Shown in pieces: positions 34,507-44,042 of a stretch of 64,000 nucleotides of DNA (position 1 is the first letter of the stretch; every line of letters begins with the position of its first letter). The DNA is from Desulfomonilia bacterium (GTDB taxonomy: Bacteria > Desulfobacterota > Desulfomonilia > UBA1062): assembly GCA_036567785.1 (NCBI GenBank), contig DATCTV010000035.1:1-64000 (forward strand), written 5' to 3'. Under the pieces are notes generated by a model that ran no database searches, had not been told where the DNA came from, and saw only the letters and a program-made list of their open reading frames with translations. Made by a program: the position numbers and the translations under genes.

Positions 34507-37500
34507 TCAACCGAGAACTTTCTTTAGTATATCGGTCAGATTACTCAGGCTGTAGGGTTTCTGAATGAAGCCTGAAAAGCCTTTGCCTGAAATTTTCTGA
34601 GCGATCTCCTGCTCGTTGTAGCCGCTGCTCATTATCACACGGATATCGGGATCGATCTTAATCAGTTCACGGAAGGTCTCTTCCCCGTCCATATGCGGCA
34701 TGGTCAGGTCGAGAATTATGCAGCGGATTTTACCCCTGTTTTGATTAAAGACCTCAACGGCATTCCTCCCGTCACTGGCGGTAAGCACATCAAAGCCTAT
34801 ACGTTCAAGCAGCAGCCGGCAAAGGTTTCTTATGGATTCATCGTCATCTACAAGAAGTATCGTGCCGCTGCCTTTCCAGACGTCCGCTGTCTTTTTATTC
34901 TCAGACGATGTTGTTTCCGACACTGACATGACCGCCGGGAACATCACCCTGAATGTCGTCCCCTTACCCGGTTCGCTGTCAACCATAAGTCCTCCGTTGT
35001 GTCCCCTCACAATGCCCAGAACGGCAGCCAGTCCAAGTCCCCTGCCGGTAAACTTTGTCGTGAAGAACGGATCGAATATTTTATCCATGGTGGCCTTGTC
35101 CATACCCGAACCGGTGTCTGCTATTTCCAGATAGACATACGTGCCTTCTTTTATTTCATTATGAACTTGTGTATTCTTCAGATAATTGCTGTCGCATTCC
35201 ATAAGACCTGTTTCTACCGATATTGCACCGCCCTTTTCGCCTATGGCTTCAGAAGCGTTAATTATAAGGTTCATGATTATCTGCCGGATCTGTGCCGCAT
35301 CAGCCTTTATGAAAGGAAGTCCCTTTGCCAGATTATAATTGAGGATAGCCTTTTTCGACACAGATACATCAAGCATGCGGCCCATTTCGCCTACGACCTC
35401 CGAGAGGTCTATGGGCCGGATGACAAAACGGCCTTTCCCTGAATAAGCCAGCATCTGCTTGCACAGATCCGCCGCTTTTATCGCTACATTGTTTATGTCT
35501 TCAAGCCTCTGTCTTGCAGGCGATGTCTCGGAAATCTCCATCTGGGCAAGCTCCGCATTTCCAAGAACAACCATGAGCATATTGTTGAAATCATGCGCTA
35601 TGCCTCCCGCCAGCACACCCAGGCTCTCGAGTTTCTGCGCCTGCTGAAGCTTTTCCTCAACCTTCCGGCGTTCTTCCTCCGCATTCTTGCGTCTCGTGAT
35701 GTCCCGGAAAAATCCGCAGAAACAGGTCTTACCCTTAACCTCCACGAGGGATGAACTGACATCCGCATAAATTATCGTGCCGTCCGTTTTCTGTAAGGGA
35801 ATGTCCCTTACCATCACAATCTCTCTCTTTATCTGTTTCTCAAATATATCCAAGATATAGGAAAGATCAGTTTCACGGACAATGTCACTGATGCCGTACT
35901 CAGATATCATATCCAGCTGCAGACCGAGCATGTTGCAGAAAGACATGTTACACGATATGAATTTTCTTGTCTCGATATCTATGAGAAGTATGCCGTCATT
36001 TGCATAATCGAATATACTTTTAAAACGGCTCTCCGATTCCTTCAGCGCCTCCTCTGCCTGCTTTTGTTTCGTTACATCTTCGAAGACTGCCACTATCTCA
36101 CCCGAAGGAAGCTTATAGACGAAATTGTCGTACCATTTGTTCAGGCGTTTGTCCTTATATAGCTTCACCGGAAAGTTTTCGGCTGCTCCCGTCTTCCAGA
36201 CGCGTCTGAAGACTTCAATCAGACCGAATTCCTCAACACCCGGCCTTGCCTCGAATATGCTTTTGCCGACGAGATTCTTTCTGTCGTCATTGTCCATGAT
36301 CTCGCCGGCACGGTTGAAGTCCCTGAATATGAAATCCCTGCCGCCGTCCACCACCTCATACACTGCCACCCCGTTGTTTATCCCGTCGAACAGCGCCCGG
36401 TAGCGTTCCTGGCTTTCTTTAAGGGCCTTTTCCGCATTCCTGCGCGTCGTGATATCGCGGACAGTGCCGAACCTGTACAAGGTACGCCCCTCATCATCCC
36501 TGATCATGGAAAACCTGTCGGCCACCCAGTTGTAATGACCCGCCTTCGTTTTGATGCGGAATTCGACATGATAAGGCCCGCCGCCTTCTCTATCTGCTGC
36601 ATCAAGCATTTCTTTGACACCGCCTAAATCTTCGGGATGGATCCTGTCCAATATCTCATCGATACTCATGGATAGCATCTCTTCGGGGGTATATCCAAGG
36701 ACTTGCGATGAAGCAGGACTCATGTATTCGAAACGGTTGGACCTGTAGCTTCTCCTGTATACCGCGTCCGAGGAATTGTCCAGAACCTCCCTCAGGTTCC
36801 TTTCGCTTTCCTTGAGCGCAATCTCGGCCTTGTCCTTTTCGATCATGACCGTTTCGAGTTCGCTGTATACCCTCTGGCCGTTCAGCATGAAAAAGCATGT
36901 ATCCCAAGCGAGTTCTGCAAGCAGTATGGTCAGAAAGAATATCACATCCGGTGTATTGTTAGTAAAATATATGTAATGCCACGAGGAAAGCATGATAAGG
37001 CCTCTCGTGAAGAAAATCGCACCATAAATAAGATGTATTGCTGCGATGATATAGTTGAGCCGCCTGCTGCCTTTATCCCTGTTCCTTATGAACTCGAAGG
37101 CTATTACAAAGGTCATGAAGGAAAAGGCAAGTGTCGAAATGAATCCGCGCGCTTGTATATCGTTCACGATATAATAGAAGTAGCAAAGACACAGGAATGC
37201 CAGAACGGGAATGGCATAATAGGCACGTGATATTTTTTCCCGGCCAAAGAAGAGCCTGATGCCATAAAAACGTATTATCAGGACGCTCGATATGCCTGTA
37301 TTCGCGATTATTATCGTAAAGAAGTCCGCCAGAGCACCCCTGAATATGACCCTCGAGAGCATCATGGCCTGGAAAATCGCGGTCAGGAAAGTTGTCAGCG
37401 TCCAGAATCCGAAGCCCCTGTAGGTCTTCTGTACGCTCATATAGGCATACAGCAGACCTGCCATAACGAACAGCACCAGGATATTGGTCAGGAAGATTGT

Positions 37501-37512
37501 CTTTACGTCCAT
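34507..37512 (-). CDS. Hybrid sensor histidine kinase 1 (7TM, three PAS, REC)
   Basis: A 1001-residue membrane kinase. Residues 1 to about 215 form seven or so membrane helices opening MDVKTIFLTNIL; a short helical linker leads to three PAS domains (about 240-355, 370-480, 495-605). The phospho-acceptor histidine lies in GGIAHDFNN, followed by an HATPase domain (N-box MNLIINASEAIG, G-boxes DTGSGMD and GRGLGLAAV) and a C-terminal receiver with phospho-Asp in ILDLTMPHMDG. The start at 37512 has GGAGGG six bases ahead. No DNA-binding response regulator is next to it. It is most like the kinase at 54911. Confidence 0.92.
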   Translation of the reverse strand: MDVKTIFLTNILVLFVMAGLLYAYMSVQKTYRGFGFWTLTTFLTAIFQAMMLSRVIFRGALADFFTIIIANTGISSVLIIRFYGIRLFFGREKISRAYYAIPVLAFLCLCYFYYIVNDIQARGFISTLAFSFMTFVIAFEFIRNRDKGSRRLNYIIAAIHLIYGAIFFTRGLIMLSSWHYIYFTNNTPDVIFFLTILLAELAWDTCFFMLNGQRVYSELETVMIEKDKAEIALKESERNLREVLDNSSDAVYRRSYRSNRFEYMSPASSQVLGYTPEEMLSMSIDEILDRIHPEDLGGVKEMLDAADREGGGPYHVEFRIKTKAGHYNWVADRFSMIRDDEGRTLYRFGTVRDITTRRNAEKALKESQERYRALFDGINNGVAVYEVVDGGRDFIFRDFNRAGEIMDNDDRKNLVGKSIFEARPGVEEFGLIEVFRRVWKTGAAENFPVKLYKDKRLNKWYDNFVYKLPSGEIVAVFEDVTKQKQAEEALKESESRFKSIFDYANDGILLIDIETRKFISCNMSFCNMLGLQLDMISEYGISDIVRETDLSYILDIFEKQIKREIVMVRDIPLQKTDGTIIYADVSSSLVEVKGKTCFCGFFRDITRRKNAEEERRKVEEKLQQAQKLESLGVLAGGIAHDFNNMLMVVLGNAELAQMEISETSPARQRLEDINNVAIKAADLCKQMLAYSGKGRFVIRPIDLSEVVGEMGRMLDVSVSKKAILNYNLAKGLPFIKADAAQIRQIIMNLIINASEAIGEKGGAISVETGLMECDSNYLKNTQVHNEIKEGTYVYLEIADTGSGMDKATMDKIFDPFFTTKFTGRGLGLAAVLGIVRGHNGGLMVDSEPGKGTTFRVMFPAVMSVSETTSSENKKTADVWKGSGTILLVDDDESIRNLCRLLLERIGFDVLTASDGRNAVEVFNQNRGKIRCIILDLTMPHMDGEETFRELIKIDPDIRVIMSSGYNEQEIAQKISGKGFSGFIQKPYSLSNLTDILKKVLG

Positions 37513-37603
37513 AAGCTTCCCTCCGTATCTGAACACTCACTGTACTTATTTTTCGGAATGCATGGTCAACAAACTTGAAAAAAAATGAAGGACATTCAGG
37601 AAA

Positions 37604-38623
37604 TCAGCCCCCGGATGTATATTCCTCCCTGTACACCTCGATGAAAGACATGGCGGCCGCGAATATAACCGGACCTATCACTATGCCGGGAACTCCGATC
37701 ATCTGAATCCCGCCTAGAATCGAGAAAAGTATCCATATCGGGCTGATTTCCTCCGATCCCCTCATGAGGTAAGGGCCCAGCACATTATCACATATGCCTA
37801 TCACAATGATTCCGTAACATGCGATGAACAGAGCGTCTTTAAGCTCAGAAGTCAGCAGCAGAACGATGACCGCGGATGTCCATACCGTAACAGAGCCTAT
37901 AATGGGAATCATTATCCCGGTTGCAACGGCAAGGCACCATAGAAAAACCGGGAGTCCGGTGAAGTAGAATCCCGGAAAGGAAATGAATGCAACGGCCAGC
38001 GAATTAAGCAGCATGCCTCTGACAACGGATCTGCTGACGCCTTTCAGTTTTTTCATTATCTTAACAGTCTGATGCCCGGGCAGAGGGACCGTTCTGATCA
38101 GAAACCTTATCATGGCGGGTCCGTCCCTTAAAAAGCAGAACATGGACATGAGAAACACCAGGATGCCTGCCGCAATCTTTATGGTGTTGGTCATGAATGC
38201 CGCGCTGATTCCTATTATGAACGACTCGATATGAGATACCTGGCTCATAACCTGCTGTCTTATAGCCTTTTCAGACAGGTGCAGATAATTGTTCGTGTAA
38301 TAGAATATTTTTTTTATTCCTGCGGGAGGCCTGTCAAAATACCGTGGTATGTCGTGCATCCATACCGAGGTCTCGCTGATTATATATGTGCCGATTATCA
38401 CCAGCGGAATAAGCACAATTATAATAAATATGGCCACCACCAGAAGAGATGCCGCCGTACGCCTGCCTTTTAAAAGCACAAGGATCCTTTTATAAAGAGG
38501 GTACATGAATGCGGCGAAAACCATTGCAAGCAGGATTACACTCACATATGGCATGAATACCAGCACAAGCAGAAAGATCGACAGAAACAGAGCAAAAAAG
38601 AAAAACGGTATTTTCTGGTTCAC
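37604..38623 (-). CDS. AI-2E transporter family permease
   Basis: A 339-residue membrane protein of the AI-2E/UPF0118 family with about 8 helices: two near the N-terminus, one at about 60-80, and a cluster from 155 on. Family sequence signs are the SVWMHDIPRYF amphipathic stretch and the C-terminal PIWILFSILGGIQMIGVPGIVIGPVIFA. The transported substrate is not known; members export signals, sodium or act as general efflux. It comes 35 bases after the beta-barrel gene. A second member lies at 58474. Confidence 0.88.
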   Translation of the reverse strand: MNQKIPFFFFALFLSIFLLVLVFMPYVSVILLAMVFAAFMYPLYKRILVLLKGRRTAASLLVVAIFIIIVLIPLVIIGTYIISETSVWMHDIPRYFDRPPAGIKKIFYYTNNYLHLSEKAIRQQVMSQVSHIESFIIGISAAFMTNTIKIAAGILVFLMSMFCFLRDGPAMIRFLIRTVPLPGHQTVKIMKKLKGVSRSVVRGMLLNSLAVAFISFPGFYFTGLPVFLWCLAVATGIMIPIIGSVTVWTSAVIVLLLTSELKDALFIACYGIIVIGICDNVLGPYLMRGSEEISPIWILFSILGGIQMIGVPGIVIGPVIFAAAMSFIEVYREEYTSGG

Positions 38624-38658
38624 TCACACACCTCTGTCATATGCTGCACCACATCATT

Positions 38659-39942
38659 TCAGAAATAAACCCTCCCCAGCAGATAGACCGACCTCGGGTA
38701 AAGGCCGAATTCCGATTTAACATCAAGTGCAAAATCATGAGTATTGTAAAAAGAGGTTTCCCCGTAAGGGATTGTCCCTCCCAATATGAGTTCCGCCTCG
38801 TCGCTTATGCTGTAGATAACGCCAGGACCGAACAGAATGGAGCCGTCATCGAGATTAGCAATCAATACACCCTGAAGTTTAAAAAGCGGTGAAGGTTCTC
38901 CCATAACGAATATCCCGGCATAATTCCTGCCCATATACGGGTCCATGATATCCGGATAGTCCAATATGCGCTCCATATATTGATCCGGATTGGATTTGCC
39001 GTTTCCGTGATAATAATATTCCAGTATCACATGAAGCGAATTTTCCCACCTCTTGTCTATCCCCAGCGAAATCTGGAAGAAATCCGCATGGGCTTCACCT
39101 TCAATCGGATGGGAATAGTTGCCTTCGAGTCTTAACCCCAGACCCGATGCCTCCGCATTAAGCGTCATTCCAAGAAGTCTTCTGGAATCGGTCTTGCCGG
39201 CAAACACTGTAATGTCGAGGCTTTTCACATTCGTGCCGCCTCTCAGGATCACAGCGGATTTCTCCCAGGAAGGGTCATTGTCATCATATCCCGCTACACC
39301 CAGCGCGGTTATGGTTGAGAGGTCCGTAATGTCATAATCGAAGCGCAATGCATCGACCCCGGGCCTGAATTCCCGATCTACTGCGGTTGCTGAAAAAGGA
39401 TAGAAAACATCGTTCGGTGTGAATATGAAATTATTGGCAAGGCTTACAGGCTGCCTGCCTGCGGTCAGATTATACCGGTCAGAGTGGTATTTTACGCTCA
39501 GCTGGTCGATGTCGCCTATTATCATCGAGCTGTCGGTCTCGGATATTTCCCAGTACAGCTGAGGATAGCGGTACGGGCTGTCCTTCTCTTTGCTGAGATT
39601 CGAGAAATACGTCTGCTCGTTCGAGCTAGCATAGATATACCCGTTGAAATCAAGGCGAGTGTTTCCGGCTATTGTCGAATCGAGAAGGAGCCTTGAATTA
39701 GCACTGTTAAAGCCCTCGGTGTCATCGGGATAAATGATTTCCGGCTGAGGATAATGGGTGAATCCGCTCATAAGGTCAATTGCAAGGCGCCCTCTGAAAT
39801 TGGAATTATCCCCCTTGTATTCGTAAAATGCCTCTGCCCTTTCCGGTTGCAGGAAGATTGCCATGGCTATTACAACAAGAACCAGTCTTAAATTGCCATT
39901 ATCCTGTCTCCTGTCCCCTGTCTCCTGCAATCTTCCTGTCAT
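38659..39942 (-). CDS. Predicted outer-membrane beta-barrel protein
   Basis: A 427-residue protein with an N-terminal signal region ending PERAEA/FYEYKG and many alternating beta strands with aromatic ends, closing in YLLGRVYF, the terminal-phenylalanine sign of outer-membrane insertion. The family was not recognised. The start at 39942 overlaps the ABC ATPase stop and has AGGAGG 4 bases ahead. The leader codons derive from a heptamer repeat and spell QETGDRRQDN before the hydrophobic core. It follows a Lol-type ABC system and may be its outer-membrane partner. Confidence 0.75.
   Translation of the reverse strand: MTGRLQETGDRRQDNGNLRLVLVVIAMAIFLQPERAEAFYEYKGDNSNFRGRLAIDLMSGFTHYPQPEIIYPDDTEGFNSANSRLLLDSTIAGNTRLDFNGYIYASSNEQTYFSNLSKEKDSPYRYPQLYWEISETDSSMIIGDIDQLSVKYHSDRYNLTAGRQPVSLANNFIFTPNDVFYPFSATAVDREFRPGVDALRFDYDITDLSTITALGVAGYDDNDPSWEKSAVILRGGTNVKSLDITVFAGKTDSRRLLGMTLNAEASGLGLRLEGNYSHPIEGEAHADFFQISLGIDKRWENSLHVILEYYYHGNGKSNPDQYMERILDYPDIMDPYMGRNYAGIFVMGEPSPLFKLQGVLIANLDDGSILFGPGVIYSISDEAELILGGTIPYGETSFYNTHDFALDVKSEFGLYPRSVYLLGRVYF
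39904..39927. repeat. Three-copy heptamer tandem repeat
   Basis: CTGTCTC, CTGTCCC and CTGTCTC follow in tandem (plus strand), with a partial fourth unit. They lie in the first codons of the beta-barrel gene. A change of one copy would shift the reading frame. Confidence 0.7.
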
Positions 39943-40631
39943 TCAACCCTCCTGTCCTCTGTTATCTCCCCGTCTTTCATCATGATAAGCCTGTGCGCTC
40001 GCTCCATAACCCTTGAATCATGCGTCGAGAAAAGAAACGTTGAGTTGTGGTCGTGATTAAGACGCTCCATCAGCACCAGCAGAGACTCGGCGGTCCTGGA
40101 ATCCACATTTGCTGTAGGCTCGTCGGCAAGGATAAGGGCCGGGTCCGACACCATGGCCCTTGCAATTGCGACGCGCTGCTGCTGGCCTCCGGAAAGCTGG
40201 TTCGGTCTTCTGTCGGCAAGATCCGCCATACCGACTTCATCAAGAATGGCCATAACCCTTTCCCTTCTTTCCTTCTCGTGAATTCCCTGAAGAACCAGCA
40301 CGAACTCGGCATTTTCATAGGCGGTAAGTACAGGGATAAGGTTGTAGGCCTGAAACACGATCCCGATCCGGTTCATTCTCATAATCGAGAGCTCGGCCTT
40401 TGACATTTCGGCTATATTCCTGCCTTCCACCACGATTTTTCCCGAACTCGGGGTATCGAGCGCACCTATCAGGTTGAGAGCCGTAGTCTTGCCCGAACCC
40501 GACGGACCGCAAAGGGCTGCAAACTCACCTTTTTTCACCGAAAGAGATATCCCGTTAAGTGCATATGTCTCGACATCACCTGTTATGTATATTTTTTTTA
40601 CGTCTTCAAGCCTTACGATCTCTTCATTCAT
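39939..40631 (-). CDS. ABC transporter ATPase, LolD-type
   Basis: A 230-residue ATPase of the MacB/LolD class. Walker A is GPSGSGKTT (about 40-48), the signature [14 protein letters not shown], Walker [13 protein letters not shown], and the H-loop is in FSTHDSR. It pairs with the two FtsX-type permeases directly upstream and would power extraction of lipoproteins or a small molecule from the inner membrane. It begins 36 bases after the second permease. Confidence 0.93.
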   Translation of the reverse strand: MNEEIVRLEDVKKIYITGDVETYALNGISLSVKKGEFAALCGPSGSGKTTALNLIGALDTPSSGKIVVEGRNIAEMSKAELSIMRMNRIGIVFQAYNLIPVLTAYENAEFVLVLQGIHEKERRERVMAILDEVGMADLADRRPNQLSGGQQQRVAIARAMVSDPALILADEPTANVDSRTAESLLVLMERLNHDHNSTFLFSTHDSRVMERAHRLIMMKDGEITEDRRVE

Positions 40632-40667
40632 CCTTTAACTCCGGAACCTGAATTTGTCCTTTCCTGC

Positions 40668-41900
40668 TTAAATTATCTTTATCGTCTCGACCGGGTTCGT
40701 CCTTGCAGCCAGAAACGCCGGATAAAGGCCGGTTGTCATTATCAGCAGCATTATCGCACCGATGATATTCGCAAGATGTCTGGGGATGATGGCCCCTTTT
40801 ACAAGGGGCTCGAAAATAATCCCGCCAATAGTATTCTCTCCATTGGAGAGGAAGATGGAAAAATCAATTCCGTAGACATGAAGATACCAGTATACGGGAG
40901 CCGTGAGAATAAAGCCCGCAACAAGTCCGGCCACGGCAAGCCAGAATGCCTCGGCCATGACCAGTCTTATGATCTTTCCCGGCGTCATGCCCATTGATAT
41001 CATTATGCCGAATTCGCGCATCCTTTCAGTCACGCCCATGAGTATAGTGTTCAGGATACCGGCTGAAATCAAAAGAAAAATAAAAATCTGGAATATCACT
41101 GACGAGGTCATGTCCATTGTCATGTATCCATAGAAATCGGGCATGAGCACGGACCACGGCAATGAGACTCCGCCGTAATTCTTCGACAGGGGAAGCATCT
41201 TTTCCGCTATTTTCTCCGAATCCCATCGCTCTTTGACGTAAACCGCTATATGGCTTGATTCACCGGAATTATATCCTATCTGTGAACGGACAAAACCTAT
41301 GGGCATTATGACAATATTATTGTCGGCCTCATTCATGCCGGTCGAAAATATGCCAGAAACCTTGACAAGGAAATTGACGACCTGGCCGTGCCTGTCCGTA
41401 GTGGTGATCACAAGTTTTTTACCTGGCCTCAAATCGAGCTGCTTCGCCATCAAGGAACCGATAAGCGCATGCGCCCCGTCACCCGGAAGCCCGGAACCCG
41501 CTTTAATATGTTTGAAGAAATACATTGTGTCATTTTCTTTTTCCGGATCTATTGCAATATAACCCATTCCTGTCGAATCGGCAGCCGAAGAAGCCATCCC
41601 CTGGCCCACAACCCTTTCCCTCAATGCCTTAACACCTTTAAAGCGCGCCAGCTTTTCCATAAGCTCCCGGGTGTTTGATATGACCTTGTCGGACCCCGGA
41701 TGATCCCTGTAATCCTCGGGTTCGACGGTTATGTGCCCTGCCCCCATGTCGGCGGCGATATCTATCATCCTTCCGTATGAACCGTCCGAAAGGCTTGTAA
41801 ATACGATCGTCAGCAGGAATCCGAATGAGATTGAAATCAGGGTGATTATTGTCCTGCGTTTGTTCCGCCACAGGTTTCTCCATGCGAGCTTTAATATCAT
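40668..41900 (-). CDS. ABC transporter permease, FtsX/LolC type (second)
   Basis: A 410-residue permease with an N-terminal helix opening LKLAWRNLWRNKRRTIITL, a large periplasmic domain (about 45-265), and three C-terminal helices (about 270-290, 320-345, 375-395), the FtsX/MacB layout. The ending TNPVETIKII is typical. It starts 10 bases after the first permease and is expected to form a heterodimer with it. Confidence 0.9.
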   Translation of the reverse strand: MILKLAWRNLWRNKRRTIITLISISFGFLLTIVFTSLSDGSYGRMIDIAADMGAGHITVEPEDYRDHPGSDKVISNTRELMEKLARFKGVKALRERVVGQGMASSAADSTGMGYIAIDPEKENDTMYFFKHIKAGSGLPGDGAHALIGSLMAKQLDLRPGKKLVITTTDRHGQVVNFLVKVSGIFSTGMNEADNNIVIMPIGFVRSQIGYNSGESSHIAVYVKERWDSEKIAEKMLPLSKNYGGVSLPWSVLMPDFYGYMTMDMTSSVIFQIFIFLLISAGILNTILMGVTERMREFGIMISMGMTPGKIIRLVMAEAFWLAVAGLVAGFILTAPVYWYLHVYGIDFSIFLSNGENTIGGIIFEPLVKGAIIPRHLANIIGAIMLLIMTTGLYPAFLAARTNPVETIKII

Positions 41901-41910
41901 CCGGGTTTCC

Positions 41911-43137
41911 TCATGTGTAATGAATGGCCCTGATAGGATCCAGTCTGGCCGCCCTTATCGCCGGTATTGCACCGGCCGCCAGCGAAAACACAAACAGCGC
42001 CGCAAGGGGAGTAAGAACGGCAAAGGGTGTAAGATAGGAAAAAAGGGCAAGGCTGACGGCCACCCCCGAAATGGTTCCACCGTCCACAAGAACGGAGAGA
42101 TCGATGCCGTATGTCTGAAGGCTTATTGCAAGAGGTATGCTGAATGCAAGGCCTATAACCGCCGCAGCTGCCGCCTGGACAAGTATTTCCACAATCACCA
42201 TACAAAAAATATCAAAAGGGGTCACACCCAGGGCCTTCATCATTCCGTATTCACGAATGCGCTCGAAAACGGCCATGAGCATGGCATTGAGTATGACTAT
42301 GGAGATCGCCGCAGAAGTAATGATTACCAGGAATATCATGACAATATCGAGTATGTTTATAATATTCGCCAGAGCCGGATTAAGCAGCTGCCATGACCTT
42401 ATGTCCTGGCCCCTGCATATCCCTTCAACTATTCTCAACGCTATATTCGAATCGTATCCGGCAGGTATCATGACTGCTATTTCGTGCGCGCCTTCCGGCA
42501 TCACCATAAGGTCCCTGAATGTGTTTATTGGCATGATAAATCCGGCACGGTCGGTTATTTCACTAACGGATTTGAGAATTCCCCTCACCCTGAACAGATC
42601 ATTTGCAATCGACCCGTCGGCGGCCTGCGAGACTATGACTATCTCATCCCCGATGCCTGCGGAAAGGCTTCTGGCAAGCCTTTTGCCGATCACGACCCCT
42701 TTCGGATCCGCATTATCAAGCCATTTGCCGTCCATCAGCTGCCGGGGCATCTTAAACGCCCAATTCTCCGCTGAAGCGTCCACACCCTCTATCAGAACGC
42801 CGGCCGAAGACTCATCCTTTGCGGCAAGCCCGCTTGAGAACAGCCTTGGAACGGCCTTGAAACCTCTTGAGTCGATGGCCCTGATATAATCATCCGGGCT
42901 GCTGATCATTTTATAAACGGATCTCGTCTCGAGGTACCCCGGGGCATGAACCTGGATACTGCCCATCTGCATGGAAACTGCATTATCAGCCATGCCCCTG
43001 CTGTATCCGTCAGTCAGACTCAGGTATATAATCATCATGCCAAGCGCAAAAGCCATTACAAGAGTGGTTATGGCGCTCCTTCTTCTAGCCCTGAAGACGT
43101 TCCTGAAAGAAAGCTTTATGATGCTTGCCGGTTTCAA
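41911..43137 (-). CDS. ABC transporter permease, FtsX/LolC type (first)
   Basis: A 408-residue FtsX-type permease with helix 1 opening KLSFRNVFRARRRSAI, a periplasmic domain (about 45-260) and three C-terminal helices, ending ARLDPIRAIHYT. It starts 2 bases after the LolA-like gene. The two permeases differ enough in sequence to be old paralogues that work together. Confidence 0.9.
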   Translation of the reverse strand: MKPASIIKLSFRNVFRARRRSAITTLVMAFALGMMIIYLSLTDGYSRGMADNAVSMQMGSIQVHAPGYLETRSVYKMISSPDDYIRAIDSRGFKAVPRLFSSGLAAKDESSAGVLIEGVDASAENWAFKMPRQLMDGKWLDNADPKGVVIGKRLARSLSAGIGDEIVIVSQAADGSIANDLFRVRGILKSVSEITDRAGFIMPINTFRDLMVMPEGAHEIAVMIPAGYDSNIALRIVEGICRGQDIRSWQLLNPALANIINILDIVMIFLVIITSAAISIVILNAMLMAVFERIREYGMMKALGVTPFDIFCMVIVEILVQAAAAAVIGLAFSIPLAISLQTYGIDLSVLVDGGTISGVAVSLALFSYLTPFAVLTPLAALFVFSLAAGAIPAIRAARLDPIRAIHYT

Positions 43138-43139
43138 TC

Positions 43140-43889
43140 CTATCTCCTCAGTTCGGCAATGGAAAAAAATCCTTTCTTGAACGAAACATCGAATGTCAGA
43201 TCGCTGTATATGACCTCGGTATATTCACCGGGCTTATCCAGCGGGGACATTACAATCCTTGTTGGTACCAGCCTTCCCGAGACGGTCTTGTAATCAGAGC
43301 AGGTCATTATCCTTACGATTTTTCCATCCTCGTCGTAGTATGTGTTCTTTACGGGCATCCAGTCCGAGGCACGGGCCACAACTACAATTTTTCCCCATAC
43401 GACCGGGGCATCGGGCTTAGGTGTGAGTGTTATCTCGATAACATCCTCCGAGTCGCGTCTGCCCTGAAAAGTTATCCTGGCATTGTAGTCTTCGGATAGC
43501 CTGCTTCCCTTCACGAGGTCGTCATTATTAAAGTGGCTGCCCATCCATGACCCCATCATCATGGCGGAAGTAAGCTTGATCGTCCTGTCCGTCTTGGGAA
43601 GATAATTATAAATCTCGTCAAATACCTTAAGGGTGGCAGTTCCCTGCTCCTTCATCGGCAGAATGACCTTCACGAGGGAATAGTCCTTTCCCTGCGAGTA
43701 CACATCCATTGTAAGGGACCTCTTCCAGTTCGATGTTTTGACATTCATAACCATCTTTCCCTTTGAGGAAGTCCCGCGCCACAGGTCGTCCTGTTTCGCA
43801 AGCACTTCATGGGCCTCAGGAGTCTTTGCCCCGAGCATCGCAAAAACAGCAGCCATAACGGCAAACAGACACATCCTTCTCGAATTCAT
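43140..43889 (-). CDS. LolA-like outer-membrane lipoprotein-sorting protein
   Basis: A 249-residue exported protein with signal peptide (cleavage near AKTPEAHE) and a fold signature of the LolA/LppX-like family: LWRGTSSKGKMVMNV, SLVKVILPMKEQGTATLKV, and EIYNYLPKTDRTIKL. The ATG at 43889 is chosen because GGAGG lies just upstream and it yields a normal signal peptide. It is the first gene of a run of LolA-like protein, two permeases, ATPase and a beta-barrel, suggesting a trans-envelope route for a lipid or lipoprotein. Confidence 0.87.
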   Translation of the reverse strand: MNSRRMCLFAVMAAVFAMLGAKTPEAHEVLAKQDDLWRGTSSKGKMVMNVKTSNWKRSLTMDVYSQGKDYSLVKVILPMKEQGTATLKVFDEIYNYLPKTDRTIKLTSAMMMGSWMGSHFNNDDLVKGSRLSEDYNARITFQGRRDSEDVIEITLTPKPDAPVVWGKIVVVARASDWMPVKNTYYDEDGKIVRIMTCSDYKTVSGRLVPTRIVMSPLDKPGEYTEVIYSDLTFDVSFKKGFFSIAELRR

Positions 43890-44042
43890 GCATCCTCCGC
43901 AGAAAAGATATTCATTCAGTGACAAGTCCTATACCATTTTATTTTTATTAAACGCAGACCTTTTGTAATAATAAATTATTCAAGTCAGTCCACAATATAT
44001 TCCGATATATAAAAATATTTCGGTTCAAAAAAGGTGAGCGTT

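Noticed and set aside
41731-42889. Two long plus-strand frames opposite the FtsX-type permease genes
   Set aside because: Both are shadows of well-supported permease genes; no ribosome site or family features.
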